A DNA stretch of 64,000 nucleotides from Planococcus halocryophilus (GTDB lineage: Bacteria; Bacillota; Bacilli; Bacillales_A; Planococcaceae): NCBI RefSeq assembly GCF_022489025.1, contig NZ_JAKVTG010000015.1:21914-85913 (forward strand), in the 5' to 3' direction. The notes beneath the pieces were generated by a model. The model did no database searches. It had not been told where the DNA came from and saw only the letters and a program-made list of their open reading frames with translations. The position numbers and the translations under genes were made by a program. This document shows positions 1 to 7,385 of the stretch, one piece after another (position 1 is the first letter of the stretch; every line of letters starts with the position of its first letter).

Positions 1-416
1 GTCGTTTGCCATACAATAAAAATGGCTGTAATTGTCCATGCTAACGATTTAAAATTTAGCATGTATCCTTCATAAACAGGATTTCCTGTAATAAAATCGG
101 CATCAATCTGAAACTTACTGAAGCTATCTACCGCGCCAAATATAAACCCACTTACTGTCGTGAATAAGAAGCTATTGGTATGACAACCGATTTCATGCCA
201 TTTGCAGCTAAATTGATTTGTACTGTAATCATATTGTTCAAGATAAAGAACGTTTTTCATATAAGATTCAACACTGTCTACTTTTTCACTATTTGACTGG
301 GTTGTCTTATATTCTTCAATTGTCTCTTCCATAAATTGGCCCTCTTCAGCAACTACTGAAATCGGAAGGAAGAAGAAAAAAAGCAAAAGAAATACTGCTA
401 TCAAAATTCTTCTCAC
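1..416 (-). CDS. Putative VirB6/TrsL-like conjugation membrane protein, N-terminal part
   Basis: Reading leftward from a GTG at 416, an open frame runs off the left edge of the window, so only the first ~138 residues are visible. It begins with a hydrophobic signal-like segment (RRILIAVFLLLFFFFLPISVV), then a soluble stretch with two cysteines in a C-K-W-H-E-I-G-C context, and a second hydrophobic segment begins near the edge. The GTG overlaps the stop of the upstream gene in a GTGA arrangement, which implies translational coupling inside the transfer operon. A large polytopic VirB6/TrsL-type protein is expected at this place in pSK41/pIP501-like operons, but the visible part alone does not prove this. 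Confidence 0.5.
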   Translation of the reverse strand, partial: MRRILIAVFLLLFFFFLPISVVAEEGQFMEETIEEYKTTQSNSEKVDSVESYMKNVLYLEQYDYSTNQFSCKWHEIGCHTNSFLFTTVSGFIFGAVDSFSKFQIDADFITGNPVYEGYMLNFKSLAWTITAIFIVWQT

Positions 417-667
417 ATCATTACCTCCTTATTCAATAGTGTCAAAATAAGAAAAAGAAGAGGAACAATTACGACCATCGCCCACTTCATAATGATTTGT
501 TTCTTTATATCAACCTTCTCTTTGTCACTCAGATGCTTATCGTACATCAATTCAAACTTGCGTTCTTCCTGTTCAATGGCTGTTCGAGAAAGTCGATCAA
601 TCAATCGATCCATCTTCTGTTGGATTTGTTGCTGGAAGACGAGTACCTGTTTGAGTTGTTCTTTCAT
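413..667 (-). CDS. Small membrane protein of the transfer operon
   Basis: An 84-residue protein: a long charged, probably coiled-coil helix rich in Gln, Glu, Lys and Arg, followed by one C-terminal membrane segment (WAMVVIVPLLFLILTLL). I start it at ATG 667 because GAAAGGA lies eight bases upstream; the in-frame ATG at 676 abuts that site. Its stop overlaps the GTG of the next gene. It resembles XpaC/XhlA-type small membrane proteins in shape only. The position between the VirB8-like and VirB6-like genes suggests a mating-pore component, but no function can be assigned from sequence. Confidence 0.65.
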   Translation of the reverse strand: MKEQLKQVLVFQQQIQQKMDRLIDRLSRTAIEQEERKFELMYDKHLSDKEKVDIKKQIIMKWAMVVIVPLLFLILTLLNKEVMM

Positions 668-690
668 CTCGATCATCCTTTCACTTCCAT

Positions 691-1242
691 TTATCCGTTT
701 TTCATCGCTTCCTCGAACGCTTCTCCGGACGTTAAGGGCTCCAAATCATGCGCATTCACTTTCCATTCACCTTGCTCTTCTATCCAGTGGATTTGCGACA
801 TGAGGTACATCACACGCTGCGTACCTGGTGTTTCCCGTTCTCCGTCTACACCCGTTAAAGTAATTCGGTAAATCGCGTAGACCTGATACCCTTCTTGTTC
901 CGGACGAACGGAAATATTGAATACCTCTAGATCTTCCGTATCGCTTCGGCTATGACCGTGCATCGTTTCAGCTTCTTCGACTTCGCTTTCAACTTCTGAA
1001 CGGTACGCTTCTGAAAAATAACGAATGGAGTCGCCTTCAAATGTGGCTTCGATAAAGGCTTCCGTCTGAGCATAGAGTGCTTCTTGTTGTGTTTCTTTTG
1101 TGGTTAGCTTCTCGACTTGCTTTGTGAGGTGCTCATTTTTCTTTTCGGCGTCTTGTTTGCTGAAGTACAGGTTGAAACTCACGATTGCGAGTAGCAACGC
1201 AAGCGCCCCAAGCACAATGGTTTGTAAGTTTACTGGTTTCAC
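691..1242 (-). CDS. VirB8/TcpC-like mating-pore protein (putative)
   Basis: A 183-residue protein with an N-terminal membrane anchor (residues ~8-27), a short coiled coil rich in Lys, Glu and Gln, and then a compact domain with alternating strands ending in a W-K-V-N-A motif. Anchor plus NTF2-like soluble domain is the build of VirB8/TcpC-type proteins of Gram-positive type IV secretion. The GTG start at 1242 overlaps the stop of the muralytic gene upstream (GTGA), so the two are probably translated together. The VirB8 assignment rests on architecture and context, not on a diagnostic motif. Confidence 0.6.
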   Translation of the reverse strand: MKPVNLQTIVLGALALLLAIVSFNLYFSKQDAEKKNEHLTKQVEKLTTKETQQEALYAQTEAFIEATFEGDSIRYFSEAYRSEVESEVEEAETMHGHSRSDTEDLEVFNISVRPEQEGYQVYAIYRITLTGVDGERETPGTQRVMYLMSQIHWIEEQGEWKVNAHDLEPLTSGEAFEEAMKNG

Positions 1243-2321
1243 GCGCCCTCTTCCTTTCCAGCTTCGAGATACTTCATGGGATTGACTCGGTTGCCAAACA
1301 TGCGATCCGTATGGATTTCAAAGTGCAAGTGATCACCAGTCGAACGTCCAGTAGTGCCACACTGACCTAGAGGTTCAAGTTGGCCAATTTCCTGTCCCAC
1401 TTTTACGTCAATTTTGCTGAGATGGGCATATAAGCTAAAGTACTTGTTTGCATGTTCAACAACGACCACGTTTCCGTACGTTGCCAAAATACCGGATGGA
1501 TAAGAGGCAAAAACCACAGTCCCTTCTTTCGCTGCGTGAATCGGATCCGGTTGGCTACACGCTAAATCGACGCCTTCATGCGCTGACACATCTCCGGTGA
1601 TGGGATGGACACGAATGCCGAAGTTCGAATTAACGGTGACATTTGGAATCGGTTGAACAAACTCACCTGTATTGCTCGTGCAGTTCATTGTTAATCCACC
1701 TAACGAGCTCACCACTTGGGCGACGTTTGGAACCCAATGACTGTTTAAATTGGTCGGGTCATTACTAGCTCCTATCGGTGCATAAACAGAACCTAGGTCG
1801 GCAATCGTTACAAGTCCGTCTTGAATGATTCGGTTGTGCAGCGTCTTGCCCATCGAAGCAATGCCTTCTTCCAACGTATCAAAGACAAACAGTCCATTTG
1901 CTCCCATCAACCCTCCGGGATTGTTCTTTTCCACCACAGCCGAAGACGTCCCGTAGCCGGTTTCGTGCAACGCAATGGCAGCCATCAACACAGGATCAAT
2001 GTCCTGTTCTTCGGCTACTGACAAGAACACGTCCTCCATTCCCTCAAAAACGCCCGCAGAGGCGAATTCTGCTTCCCAAAGGGCTTTGTCCAATTCACCT
2101 TTCGGGGCGCAGTATGCGCCTCCTGAAGAAGCTGAGAGCGCGTCTAAATTGCTATTGGGGTCGTCTAAGTTAAAACCTTCGCCCTTACTAGCCATCGACA
2201 TGAAGACTGGCATGATGATTAGCAAAAGGGTGACCCCAACGGCAATCAATCCCAATGGACTGAACAATACCTTTGTCAGCAAGATGGACCCGATTGTTTT
2301 GGCTGTATCTTTTGGATTCAT
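1239..2321 (-). CDS. Conjugation muralytic enzyme: glucosaminidase-like plus M23 endopeptidase
   Basis: A 360-residue membrane-anchored cell-wall hydrolase that would open peptidoglycan for the mating channel. In order: one membrane segment (~14-36), a lysozyme-like domain with ALHETGYGTS and NNPGGLMG (~115-150), and a C-terminal LytM/M23 domain with the zinc ligands H and D in HEGVD and the HLHFE motif. This two-domain build is that of TrsG/TraG-type proteins of pGO1/pIP501 and Tn916 Orf14-like proteins. ATG 2321 is chosen because AAAAGGG sits about eight bases upstream; the longer frame from 2339 has no such site. The gene follows virB4 by 14 bases. Confidence 0.88.
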   Translation of the reverse strand: MNPKDTAKTIGSILLTKVLFSPLGLIAVGVTLLLIIMPVFMSMASKGEGFNLDDPNSNLDALSASSGGAYCAPKGELDKALWEAEFASAGVFEGMEDVFLSVAEEQDIDPVLMAAIALHETGYGTSSAVVEKNNPGGLMGANGLFVFDTLEEGIASMGKTLHNRIIQDGLVTIADLGSVYAPIGASNDPTNLNSHWVPNVAQVVSSLGGLTMNCTSNTGEFVQPIPNVTVNSNFGIRVHPITGDVSAHEGVDLACSQPDPIHAAKEGTVVFASYPSGILATYGNVVVVEHANKYFSLYAHLSKIDVKVGQEIGQLEPLGQCGTTGRSTGDHLHFEIHTDRMFGNRVNPMKYLEAGKEEGA

Positions 2322-2335
2322 GCCCTCATCCCTTT

Positions 2336-4207
2336 TCAAATCGTCAGTTCGTTAATGCTCTTCTGTTCAAACCACAGCTTCTCGGTCACTTCGTTTAATT
2401 GGACTTCGAGCTTGATTTTTTTGGAACCGGTATAGAAAATGCCTTTGCCGGCTTGCTCTTTCTTTTTGCCGTCTTTCAGAATCAACGTCGATCGTTCTTC
2501 TTTGGAAAATTGATTGCCGAGTTCTTCTTCCAGGTACTTTAGCTCTTCCTCACTCATCGGCAAATACAGCCGTTGAACGGATTGCGTAATGATGGCTTTC
2601 CCGTAGTTCCGGTTCTCATCGCGTGCCGATAAGAAGTCTTCCACCGACTGAGAAGCTGTCGTGATGCCACAGTTGAACGACCGGAGGACTTTCATCATGA
2701 AATAGATGAATTCCATCGCTTTCGGCACTTTGGGATCGGCAATGACGTGCGCTTCATCAATGAAGATCTCGCTCGGCTGCCGGTCGCCACTCATGATTTC
2801 ATAGGTCGTGTGCGAAAGAATATTGTAGAAGAGAATGCGCTGAATCTTTTCGTTGTTGCTCATTTCCTTCAAGTCGTAGCACACCAACTCATTATCAATA
2901 TTGACGTTCGTCGATCCGTTGAACAGTTCCGAATAGATGCCGTAAACATACGTTTCCAAGGTCGTATGGAAATCCCGGATGCGCTCGTATAACGGTGGAT
3001 CGTTCTGTTTGTCTCGTTCAATCAGCTGATACAAGTCTTCCAATACGGGGTAGTCGTCGGCCGTCAGTTGGTTCACATCGGTCGTCTCATCAATCCCTTT
3101 TTCTTCGTAGACTTTCTGGATGTACCGGCTCAAGATGTCTTCTTGCAAGTCGCTCATCGAGTTGTACATCAGTTGGAACATGACCAGTAAATTCGAAATC
3201 TTTGTCAGCAAGATGTTGCCCAGCTCGGTTTCTTCGAGTTGAATCTTCTCGCTGATTTTTGGAAGATCCATCGGATTGATCCGGTTTCCGCCTTTCAGCT
3301 GAAACTTCACCCACGCCCCACCAAGATCTGCGTAGTTCCGACCAAATTCCCCTTTCGGGTCTACCGTGATGATTTTCCGACCGAGCATGTGCTTATTGGT
3401 CATGTTCGCAAACAAGTACGTAGATTTGCCGATCCCGGAAATGCCAATGACGAACTCATGCCGGTTCAAAAGCGTCGTATCGTCGACAATCACGACATTT
3501 CCGGTCGTCATGTTTCGTCCTTTGATCAAGCCGGTTTCGGAGAACATTTCGTTCTCATGAAACGGGAAGAAATACGAGATTGCTTCCGAGTTGGTCATCT
3601 TGTACGTCAGTTCGTCGACTTTGTTGTCATTCAGGGGCAAAAACGAACGAAAGGCATCGACCGCACGGTCTGTCGGGTTGTGAATGATGCCGATCTTCGA
3701 GAATTTGCTTTTGACGGTCGTCGTCAGTTGATCCAATTCTTCCTGAGAAGTCGCCACCAAATGAATGAGCGTATGAAACAGGTAAATCTTGTCGTTACGG
3801 TACGACAAGTTCCGCAACATTTCCGAGGCACTTTCAATTTGCCCTTCCGATTCAATCATCGTCTGTTCATCGGCGAAGCGCGTATTCATTTTCATTCGGT
3901 TCTGCTTGATGCTTTTCACAAGTTGCGTGCGCACCTCGCCCATGTTGTATTCCTGCATGTAATGGACCAGCGACACGTTCTCGGGAATCTCGGTCACTTG
4001 CTGAATCTTGTTTTGATCTTGAATCGGGTCGTAGTCCACGATGAGAAGCGTCCGGGTGTAATTGGCTCCTACACGAACCGAGGAATCAAACTCCGTCAAG
4101 TTGTCCGGGGCAATGGCCGTGAGAAGCGTTTCGTTCATGCCACTGACCGTATCTTCAAAGGTTGTTTCATCTACTTGTTTGGGCTGTAGCCACTTCGGTT
4201 TCCACAT
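2336..4207 (-). CDS. VirB4/TrsE-type conjugation ATPase
   Basis: A 623-residue ATPase that energises assembly of the type IV secretion channel at the membrane. Walker A is GISGIGKST, followed by the typical TVDPKGEFG segment; Walker B is EIFIDEAHV; a later TASQSVEDF segment matches the conserved third motif of VirB4 proteins. The length is typical for Gram-positive VirB4 (TrsE, TraE). The ATG is preceded by AGGAGGTGG. It lies 14 bases downstream of the TrsD-like gene in one leftward operon. Confidence in family is high; the exact plasmid lineage cannot be read by eye. Confidence 0.93.
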   Translation of the reverse strand: MWKPKWLQPKQVDETTFEDTVSGMNETLLTAIAPDNLTEFDSSVRVGANYTRTLLIVDYDPIQDQNKIQQVTEIPENVSLVHYMQEYNMGEVRTQLVKSIKQNRMKMNTRFADEQTMIESEGQIESASEMLRNLSYRNDKIYLFHTLIHLVATSQEELDQLTTTVKSKFSKIGIIHNPTDRAVDAFRSFLPLNDNKVDELTYKMTNSEAISYFFPFHENEMFSETGLIKGRNMTTGNVVIVDDTTLLNRHEFVIGISGIGKSTYLFANMTNKHMLGRKIITVDPKGEFGRNYADLGGAWVKFQLKGGNRINPMDLPKISEKIQLEETELGNILLTKISNLLVMFQLMYNSMSDLQEDILSRYIQKVYEEKGIDETTDVNQLTADDYPVLEDLYQLIERDKQNDPPLYERIRDFHTTLETYVYGIYSELFNGSTNVNIDNELVCYDLKEMSNNEKIQRILFYNILSHTTYEIMSGDRQPSEIFIDEAHVIADPKVPKAMEFIYFMMKVLRSFNCGITTASQSVEDFLSARDENRNYGKAIITQSVQRLYLPMSEEELKYLEEELGNQFSKEERSTLILKDGKKKEQAGKGIFYTGSKKIKLEVQLNEVTEKLWFEQKSINELTI

Positions 4208-4221
4208 CCGTTGTCCACCTC

Positions 4222-5277
4222 CTATTCAAATCGATCGTTGAGCAAGCTCTTGTATTGCTCAACCAAGGCTTTCGCGGTATTCTTCCCAACCACGACGTCC
4301 AGCTTGGCGTTCGTTTTGTGAACGATGTTCTGTCCTTGCGCTTGAGCATTCTCAAAATCGATGCACGCATAATAGAACTTCAACAAGTCGTCGTTCTCCA
4401 AAATCTTGACGTCTAATTTCTCGTATCCCGATAACATCTGTTCGAGCTTCGATTGAAGAATGTTCGCCGTGGTTTCCAGCTTCAAGTAATCTTTCGGAGA
4501 GTTGGTCATCGGCTTGGAAATCACTAAATACCGTTTCCGGGTCACCATGTTTTTCGACTTTTGAATGCGTTCAATTTGATCGGCGTACCCTTGTTTCAGC
4601 ATGCGCTTCGCATACGAGGAATTTTGATCCACTTGTTCGTTGAACCACATCAGGTAATTCGTTAAGTTGATCGGTTGCGCCACTTGCATCAGTTGAATTT
4701 GTTTCTCGCCCGTATCGTTGATAAATGCTTGATAGGCCGACAATACATTTTCTTTCGCCAGTTCGTTCATGAGCGATAAGTTGACCGAAGAGACTTCCAA
4801 CACCTTAATCAAACGCCGGTCCGAGGACTCCAAACAGCCGTTGGCAATATTCGCTAATCCTAATTCCGTTCGCGTGTCGCGTTCGTTTCGGCTCATGGGT
4901 AAGGCTCCTTTCGCGTAATGAAAATCTTTCTTCCGGTGTTTCGCCCGTAATTTCCACATCACTTTGTATTGCAAGAGCGACAAGTTTTTTCGAACGGGGT
5001 GTTTGTTCAACTGAAACACCGTCACGATCATCGCTGGCACAAACGCCACAAGCAAAAGTTGTTGATTCAACGTCCCGGCTTGATACAACATATACGAGAT
5101 GAAGGCGCCCAAGAGTAAAAACGGGGAAACAATGAACACATCCTGGAATGATATATTCCCATACAAGTATTTCTTGGTATCAATGTTTAAGGGCAACTCC
5201 ACTTTCCCTCGCTCACGCAGCCGTTCCTGACGTTCCATGTAGGAATCTGTCCGCATTGGTATCACATACTTTCTCAC
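4222..5277 (-). CDS. TrsD/TraD-like (PrgI/VirB3-type) conjugation protein
   Basis: A 351-residue protein with two adjacent membrane segments near residues 45-90 (VFIVSPFLLLGAFISYML and LLLVAFVPAMIVTVF), preceded by a basic cytoplasmic N-terminus and followed by a long soluble part. A PrgI/VirB3-like double-membrane domain just upstream of VirB4 is the usual arrangement in pSK41/pGO1-type transfer regions (TrsD-TrsE). The GTG start at 5277 is only six bases after the previous stop and has a weak ribosome site, suggesting coupling; an ATG at 5256 is the alternative. Confidence 0.72.
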   Translation of the reverse strand: MRKYVIPMRTDSYMERQERLRERGKVELPLNIDTKKYLYGNISFQDVFIVSPFLLLGAFISYMLYQAGTLNQQLLLVAFVPAMIVTVFQLNKHPVRKNLSLLQYKVMWKLRAKHRKKDFHYAKGALPMSRNERDTRTELGLANIANGCLESSDRRLIKVLEVSSVNLSLMNELAKENVLSAYQAFINDTGEKQIQLMQVAQPINLTNYLMWFNEQVDQNSSYAKRMLKQGYADQIERIQKSKNMVTRKRYLVISKPMTNSPKDYLKLETTANILQSKLEQMLSGYEKLDVKILENDDLLKFYYACIDFENAQAQGQNIVHKTNAKLDVVVGKNTAKALVEQYKSLLNDRFE

Positions 5278-5283
5278 GTTTTC

Positions 5284-5508
5284 TTACAGGTTCATTTGGA
5301 TGTACTCGATGACCGGTTTCGCTAACAGGAACAACACCACGCCCAAGACGCAGAGTTTTATGCCATTTTTAAATTTTGGTGCCGATTGTTCATCGCCTGC
5401 CCAAACGCCAATCGCTGAAATCACCAACCCAATCATAAAAATCGTAATGAACGTTGTTTGCATGTCACTGAACAACGTATTTAAGAACACACTAATTCGA
5501 TCAAACAC
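5284..5508 (-). CDS. Small two-helix membrane protein, pilin/TrsC-like
   Basis: A ~74-residue protein with two membrane segments (FITIFMIGLVISAIGVWAG and LCVLGVVLFLLAKPVIEYI) separated by a short loop. This is the shape of VirB2/TrsC-type or Tn916 Orf17-type small transfer proteins and it opens the leftward mating-pore operon. I favour the GTG at 5508 because AAAGGTGG ends six bases before it; the GTG at 5520 would overlap that site. Upstream (5521-5700) there is AT-rich sequence that must hold the operon promoter. Confidence 0.65.
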   Translation of the reverse strand: MFDRISVFLNTLFSDMQTTFITIFMIGLVISAIGVWAGDEQSAPKFKNGIKLCVLGVVLFLLAKPVIEYIQMNL

Positions 5509-5710
5509 ATTTGCCACCACCTTTCTTCCGTTGCCTCTACGTTAACAAATTGCCTAAAAATAGGCAATCGAAAATGGTAAATAATTGGTACTACTTAAAT
5601 CCCCTTTTAAATCTCTTGTAAATAAAGGTTTTTCACATCTATCGTACTTTTTTCTTAGTCTTTAATTTGAAAGTCCCAAAAATACCCATGAATAGTTTTA
5701 CATATACATT

Positions 5711-5740
5711 AAAAAAACGGAAGTCACTTGGACTTCCGTT
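5711..5740 (-). terminator. Rho-independent terminator of repA
   Basis: Read leftward, the stem ACGGAAGTC / GACTTCCGT is followed directly by a run of seven T. The repA stop codon lies inside the stem, an economical arrangement that also separates repA from the transfer operon. Confidence 0.85.
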
Positions 5741-6665
5741 TGGCTAGCTTGAGAAGCAATTTCTCTTTCTCAGCCGCTAATTCTTCTGGAGAAGACATAC
5801 TTGGTTTGACATCTTCTTTTTCTGATTGGTTCAACCATGCCGGAGTTCGCTCGGTTCTGACCGGTTGTTGAGAAGAAGTTGTTTGAATCCCCAACCATCT
5901 CTTTTTATCTTCAACTGCTTTAGTTAAACGCGCTGTAATGCTCTTAATACGTCCCGGTGTCCGTTCAAGGGAATACTGCAAGGCATCCGCATACTGATGA
6001 ACTGTCAGTACCTCTTGATGGGCCAAGTAGTGGTTCCCAATCTCCTCTACCTCAATGTGATCATCCATCAATCGCTTTTCGTATTTGAATAAGACCTGCA
6101 CAATCGATTCAGGGAGTGCGATTTTCTCCAGCAACTGATAGATCTTTATTTCAGTCTCACTTAAATCAGTCTTGCTAAAGTCAGTATCATTCGTGTTAAC
6201 ATTTTTAACTTCTTGAAGTAAAGAAGTTTGATTTCTTGAAGTTAAAGATTTTAACTTCTCATGTCCCCCAGGCGATTCAGGCTCATTTGTCGATTGTTCG
6301 ATCGGCTTAACGTCTGCCACTTCCGCAATCGGTTTTAACAAATATAACCGATTCGACTGGGATAAGCCCATTCGCTTTTCCTCGAGCAAGGCTACGTGAT
6401 GCAGTTCTTTTTTAATTTTGATAACCGTAGGTTTGCTGCAATTCAAAATCTCCGCGAGTTGTTGATTCCCGTAAAGAAAATAAATATTCCCTTCGTCATC
6501 GAACCACTCGTTTTTAATCGATAGATCCAGCCGGTCCTGTAAGATCGCAAAGGCGATTTTTGCATCGTTGCTGATCTTTTTGTAGCGTTCATTTGTAAAA
6601 AAGACTTTTGGTAATCGGTAAAATCGTTGTGCTGCCTCTTCGCGTATGTTGTACTTTCCAGTCAT
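5724..6665 (-). CDS. repA: RepA_N-family plasmid replication initiator
   Basis: A 313-residue initiator. The N-terminal ~110 residues are the classic RepA_N domain (FYRLPKVFF, SNDAKIAFAILQDRLDLSIKN, QLAEILNCSKPTVIKIKKEL), a winged-helix DNA-binding unit found on pSK41/pAD1-type theta plasmids. A variable linker follows, whose DNA carries short repeats (6204-6259), then a C-terminal domain. I start at ATG 6665 because AAAGGGGC lies seven bases upstream; the frame is open to 6722 but without a ribosome site. A candidate antisense RNA is encoded opposite the leader, as known for pSK41/pSK1 copy control. Confidence 0.9.
   Translation of the reverse strand: MTGKYNIREEAAQRFYRLPKVFFTNERYKKISNDAKIAFAILQDRLDLSIKNEWFDDEGNIYFLYGNQQLAEILNCSKPTVIKIKKELHHVALLEEKRMGLSQSNRLYLLKPIAEVADVKPIEQSTNEPESPGGHEKLKSLTSRNQTSLLQEVKNVNTNDTDFSKTDLSETEIKIYQLLEKIALPESIVQVLFKYEKRLMDDHIEVEEIGNHYLAHQEVLTVHQYADALQYSLERTPGRIKSITARLTKAVEDKKRWLGIQTTSSQQPVRTERTPAWLNQSEKEDVKPSMSSPEELAAEKEKLLLKLAKRKSK
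6204..6259. repeat. Short repeats inside repA, putative RepA_N origin
   Basis: Between the two domains of repA there is an AT-rich patch with a direct repeat TTCTTGAAGT(T)AAAG-type at 6210-6223 and 6233-6247 and inverted TTTAACTTCT elements at each side. RepA_N plasmids usually carry their origin in the middle of the rep gene, so this is the likely initiator-binding region. Only two clear copies are seen. Confidence 0.5.
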
Positions 6666-6778
6666 GTAATCTGCCCCTTTCATTCTCTTTCGTTTCATCA
6701 GAGAAATTTCAAGGGAATTCACGCTCTTCTACAGCAAGGCGAAACAAATGCCCCTACTCGCCAGCACTGCAGTTGTGC

Positions 6779-6880
6779 TATAATTAAAGCATGAATTGTT
6801 CTCTTGAAACTTCTCTACGTGGTCACTCTTTTATTGACGGTCGCCAAACTACCAATAAAAGAGCCTGTAGAGATTTTTTT
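6779..6880 (+). ncRNA. Putative antisense RNA controlling repA (RNAI-like)
   Basis: On the plus strand an extended -10 (TGCTATAAT, hexamer 6779-6784) would start an RNA near 6791. It ends with nested stems: CTCTAC pairing with GTAGAG, and CTCTTTTATT pairing with AATAAAAGAG, followed by seven T at 6874-6880. The ~88-nt RNA is exactly complementary to the repA leader, because repA is transcribed leftward across this interval from near 6900. Small countertranscripts of this kind set copy number in pSK41-type RepA_N plasmids. Promoter, terminator and geometry are seen; function is inferred. Confidence 0.7.
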
Positions 6881-6895
6881 AATATATATATTAAA
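6878..6895. promoter_or_regulatory. 18-bp perfect palindrome, putative operator
   Basis: TTTAATATATATATTAAA is perfectly self-complementary. It overlaps the end of the antisense RNA and lies just inside the predicted repA transcription start and upstream of the XRE gene. Two related 20-bp elements occur at 11829-11868 before the mobilisation genes. A shared binding site for the XRE regulator is possible. Confidence 0.45.
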
Positions 6896-6906
6896 ATATG
6901 GAGAAC

Positions 6907-6912
6907 AGTATA
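6907..6912 (-). promoter_or_regulatory. repA: Putative repA promoter -10 box
   Basis: Reading leftward, TGTTATACT forms an extended -10 with the TATACT hexamer at 6912-6907. Transcription would start near 6900 and give a ~235-nt leader complementary to the antisense RNA. No good -35 is visible, consistent with an extended -10 promoter. Confidence 0.5.
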
Positions 6913-6958
6913 ACACGGAAAAAGAAAAACGGCATCGCCACCTGAAAGGATTTTTCAT

Positions 6959-7267
6959 ATGACTTCTCAACATGAACCCAATGTTTATGAAAAAATCGGC
7001 AGTGCACTCAAGTCTATTCGCCTCGAGAAAAAGCTGAAACTAAAAGACATTGAAGCCATTAGTGACATGAACGGCCCCACAATCTCAAACATTGAACGGG
7101 GCAAACAAAATGTGTCTATTGGTTGGTTGATTCATTACGCAAATGTACTCGAAATCGATCCGAATGAGATTTTTTTGCGCGCCTTTAAAGACGATTTCAA
7201 AGAAAAACAACTCGAAAAAATATACGAGCGATTCAATACCTATCCTGGTAACGAATCCGATACGTAA
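6959..7267 (+). CDS. XRE-family HTH regulator
   Basis: A 102-residue protein whose residues ~10-70 form a Cro/C1-type helix-turn-helix: IGSALKSIRLEKKLKLKDIEAIS, then GPTISNIERGKQNVSIGWLIHYANVLEIDPNEIF. GAAAGGA lies nine bases before the ATG. It is divergent from repA, shares the 6723-6958 control region with it, and has its own terminator. A role in control of repA or mobilisation genes is an inference from position and from the palindromes nearby. Confidence 0.85.
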   Translation: MTSQHEPNVYEKIGSALKSIRLEKKLKLKDIEAISDMNGPTISNIERGKQNVSIGWLIHYANVLEIDPNEIFLRAFKDDFKEKQLEKIYERFNTYPGNESDT

Positions 7268-7268
7268 A

Positions 7269-7297
7269 CATTCAGCTATCCTGCTGAGTGTTTTTTT
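7269..7297 (+). terminator. Terminator of the XRE gene
   Basis: CATTCAGC and GCTGAGTG form an eight-pair stem (one G-T pair) with a six-base loop, followed by seven T, two bases after the stop codon. Confidence 0.85.
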
Positions 7298-7385
7298 ATG
7301 CCCTAAAAGAGTGATGGATAGATAACCAATAAACAAGCCGGGATAAAAACGCTTGTATACAGATATGTATTGGCAGACTGGACCA

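Noticed and set aside
3239..4189. Long plus-strand open frame opposite virB4
   Set aside because: It lies antisense to a gene with clear Walker motifs, has no ribosome site and a composition typical of an antisense shadow.
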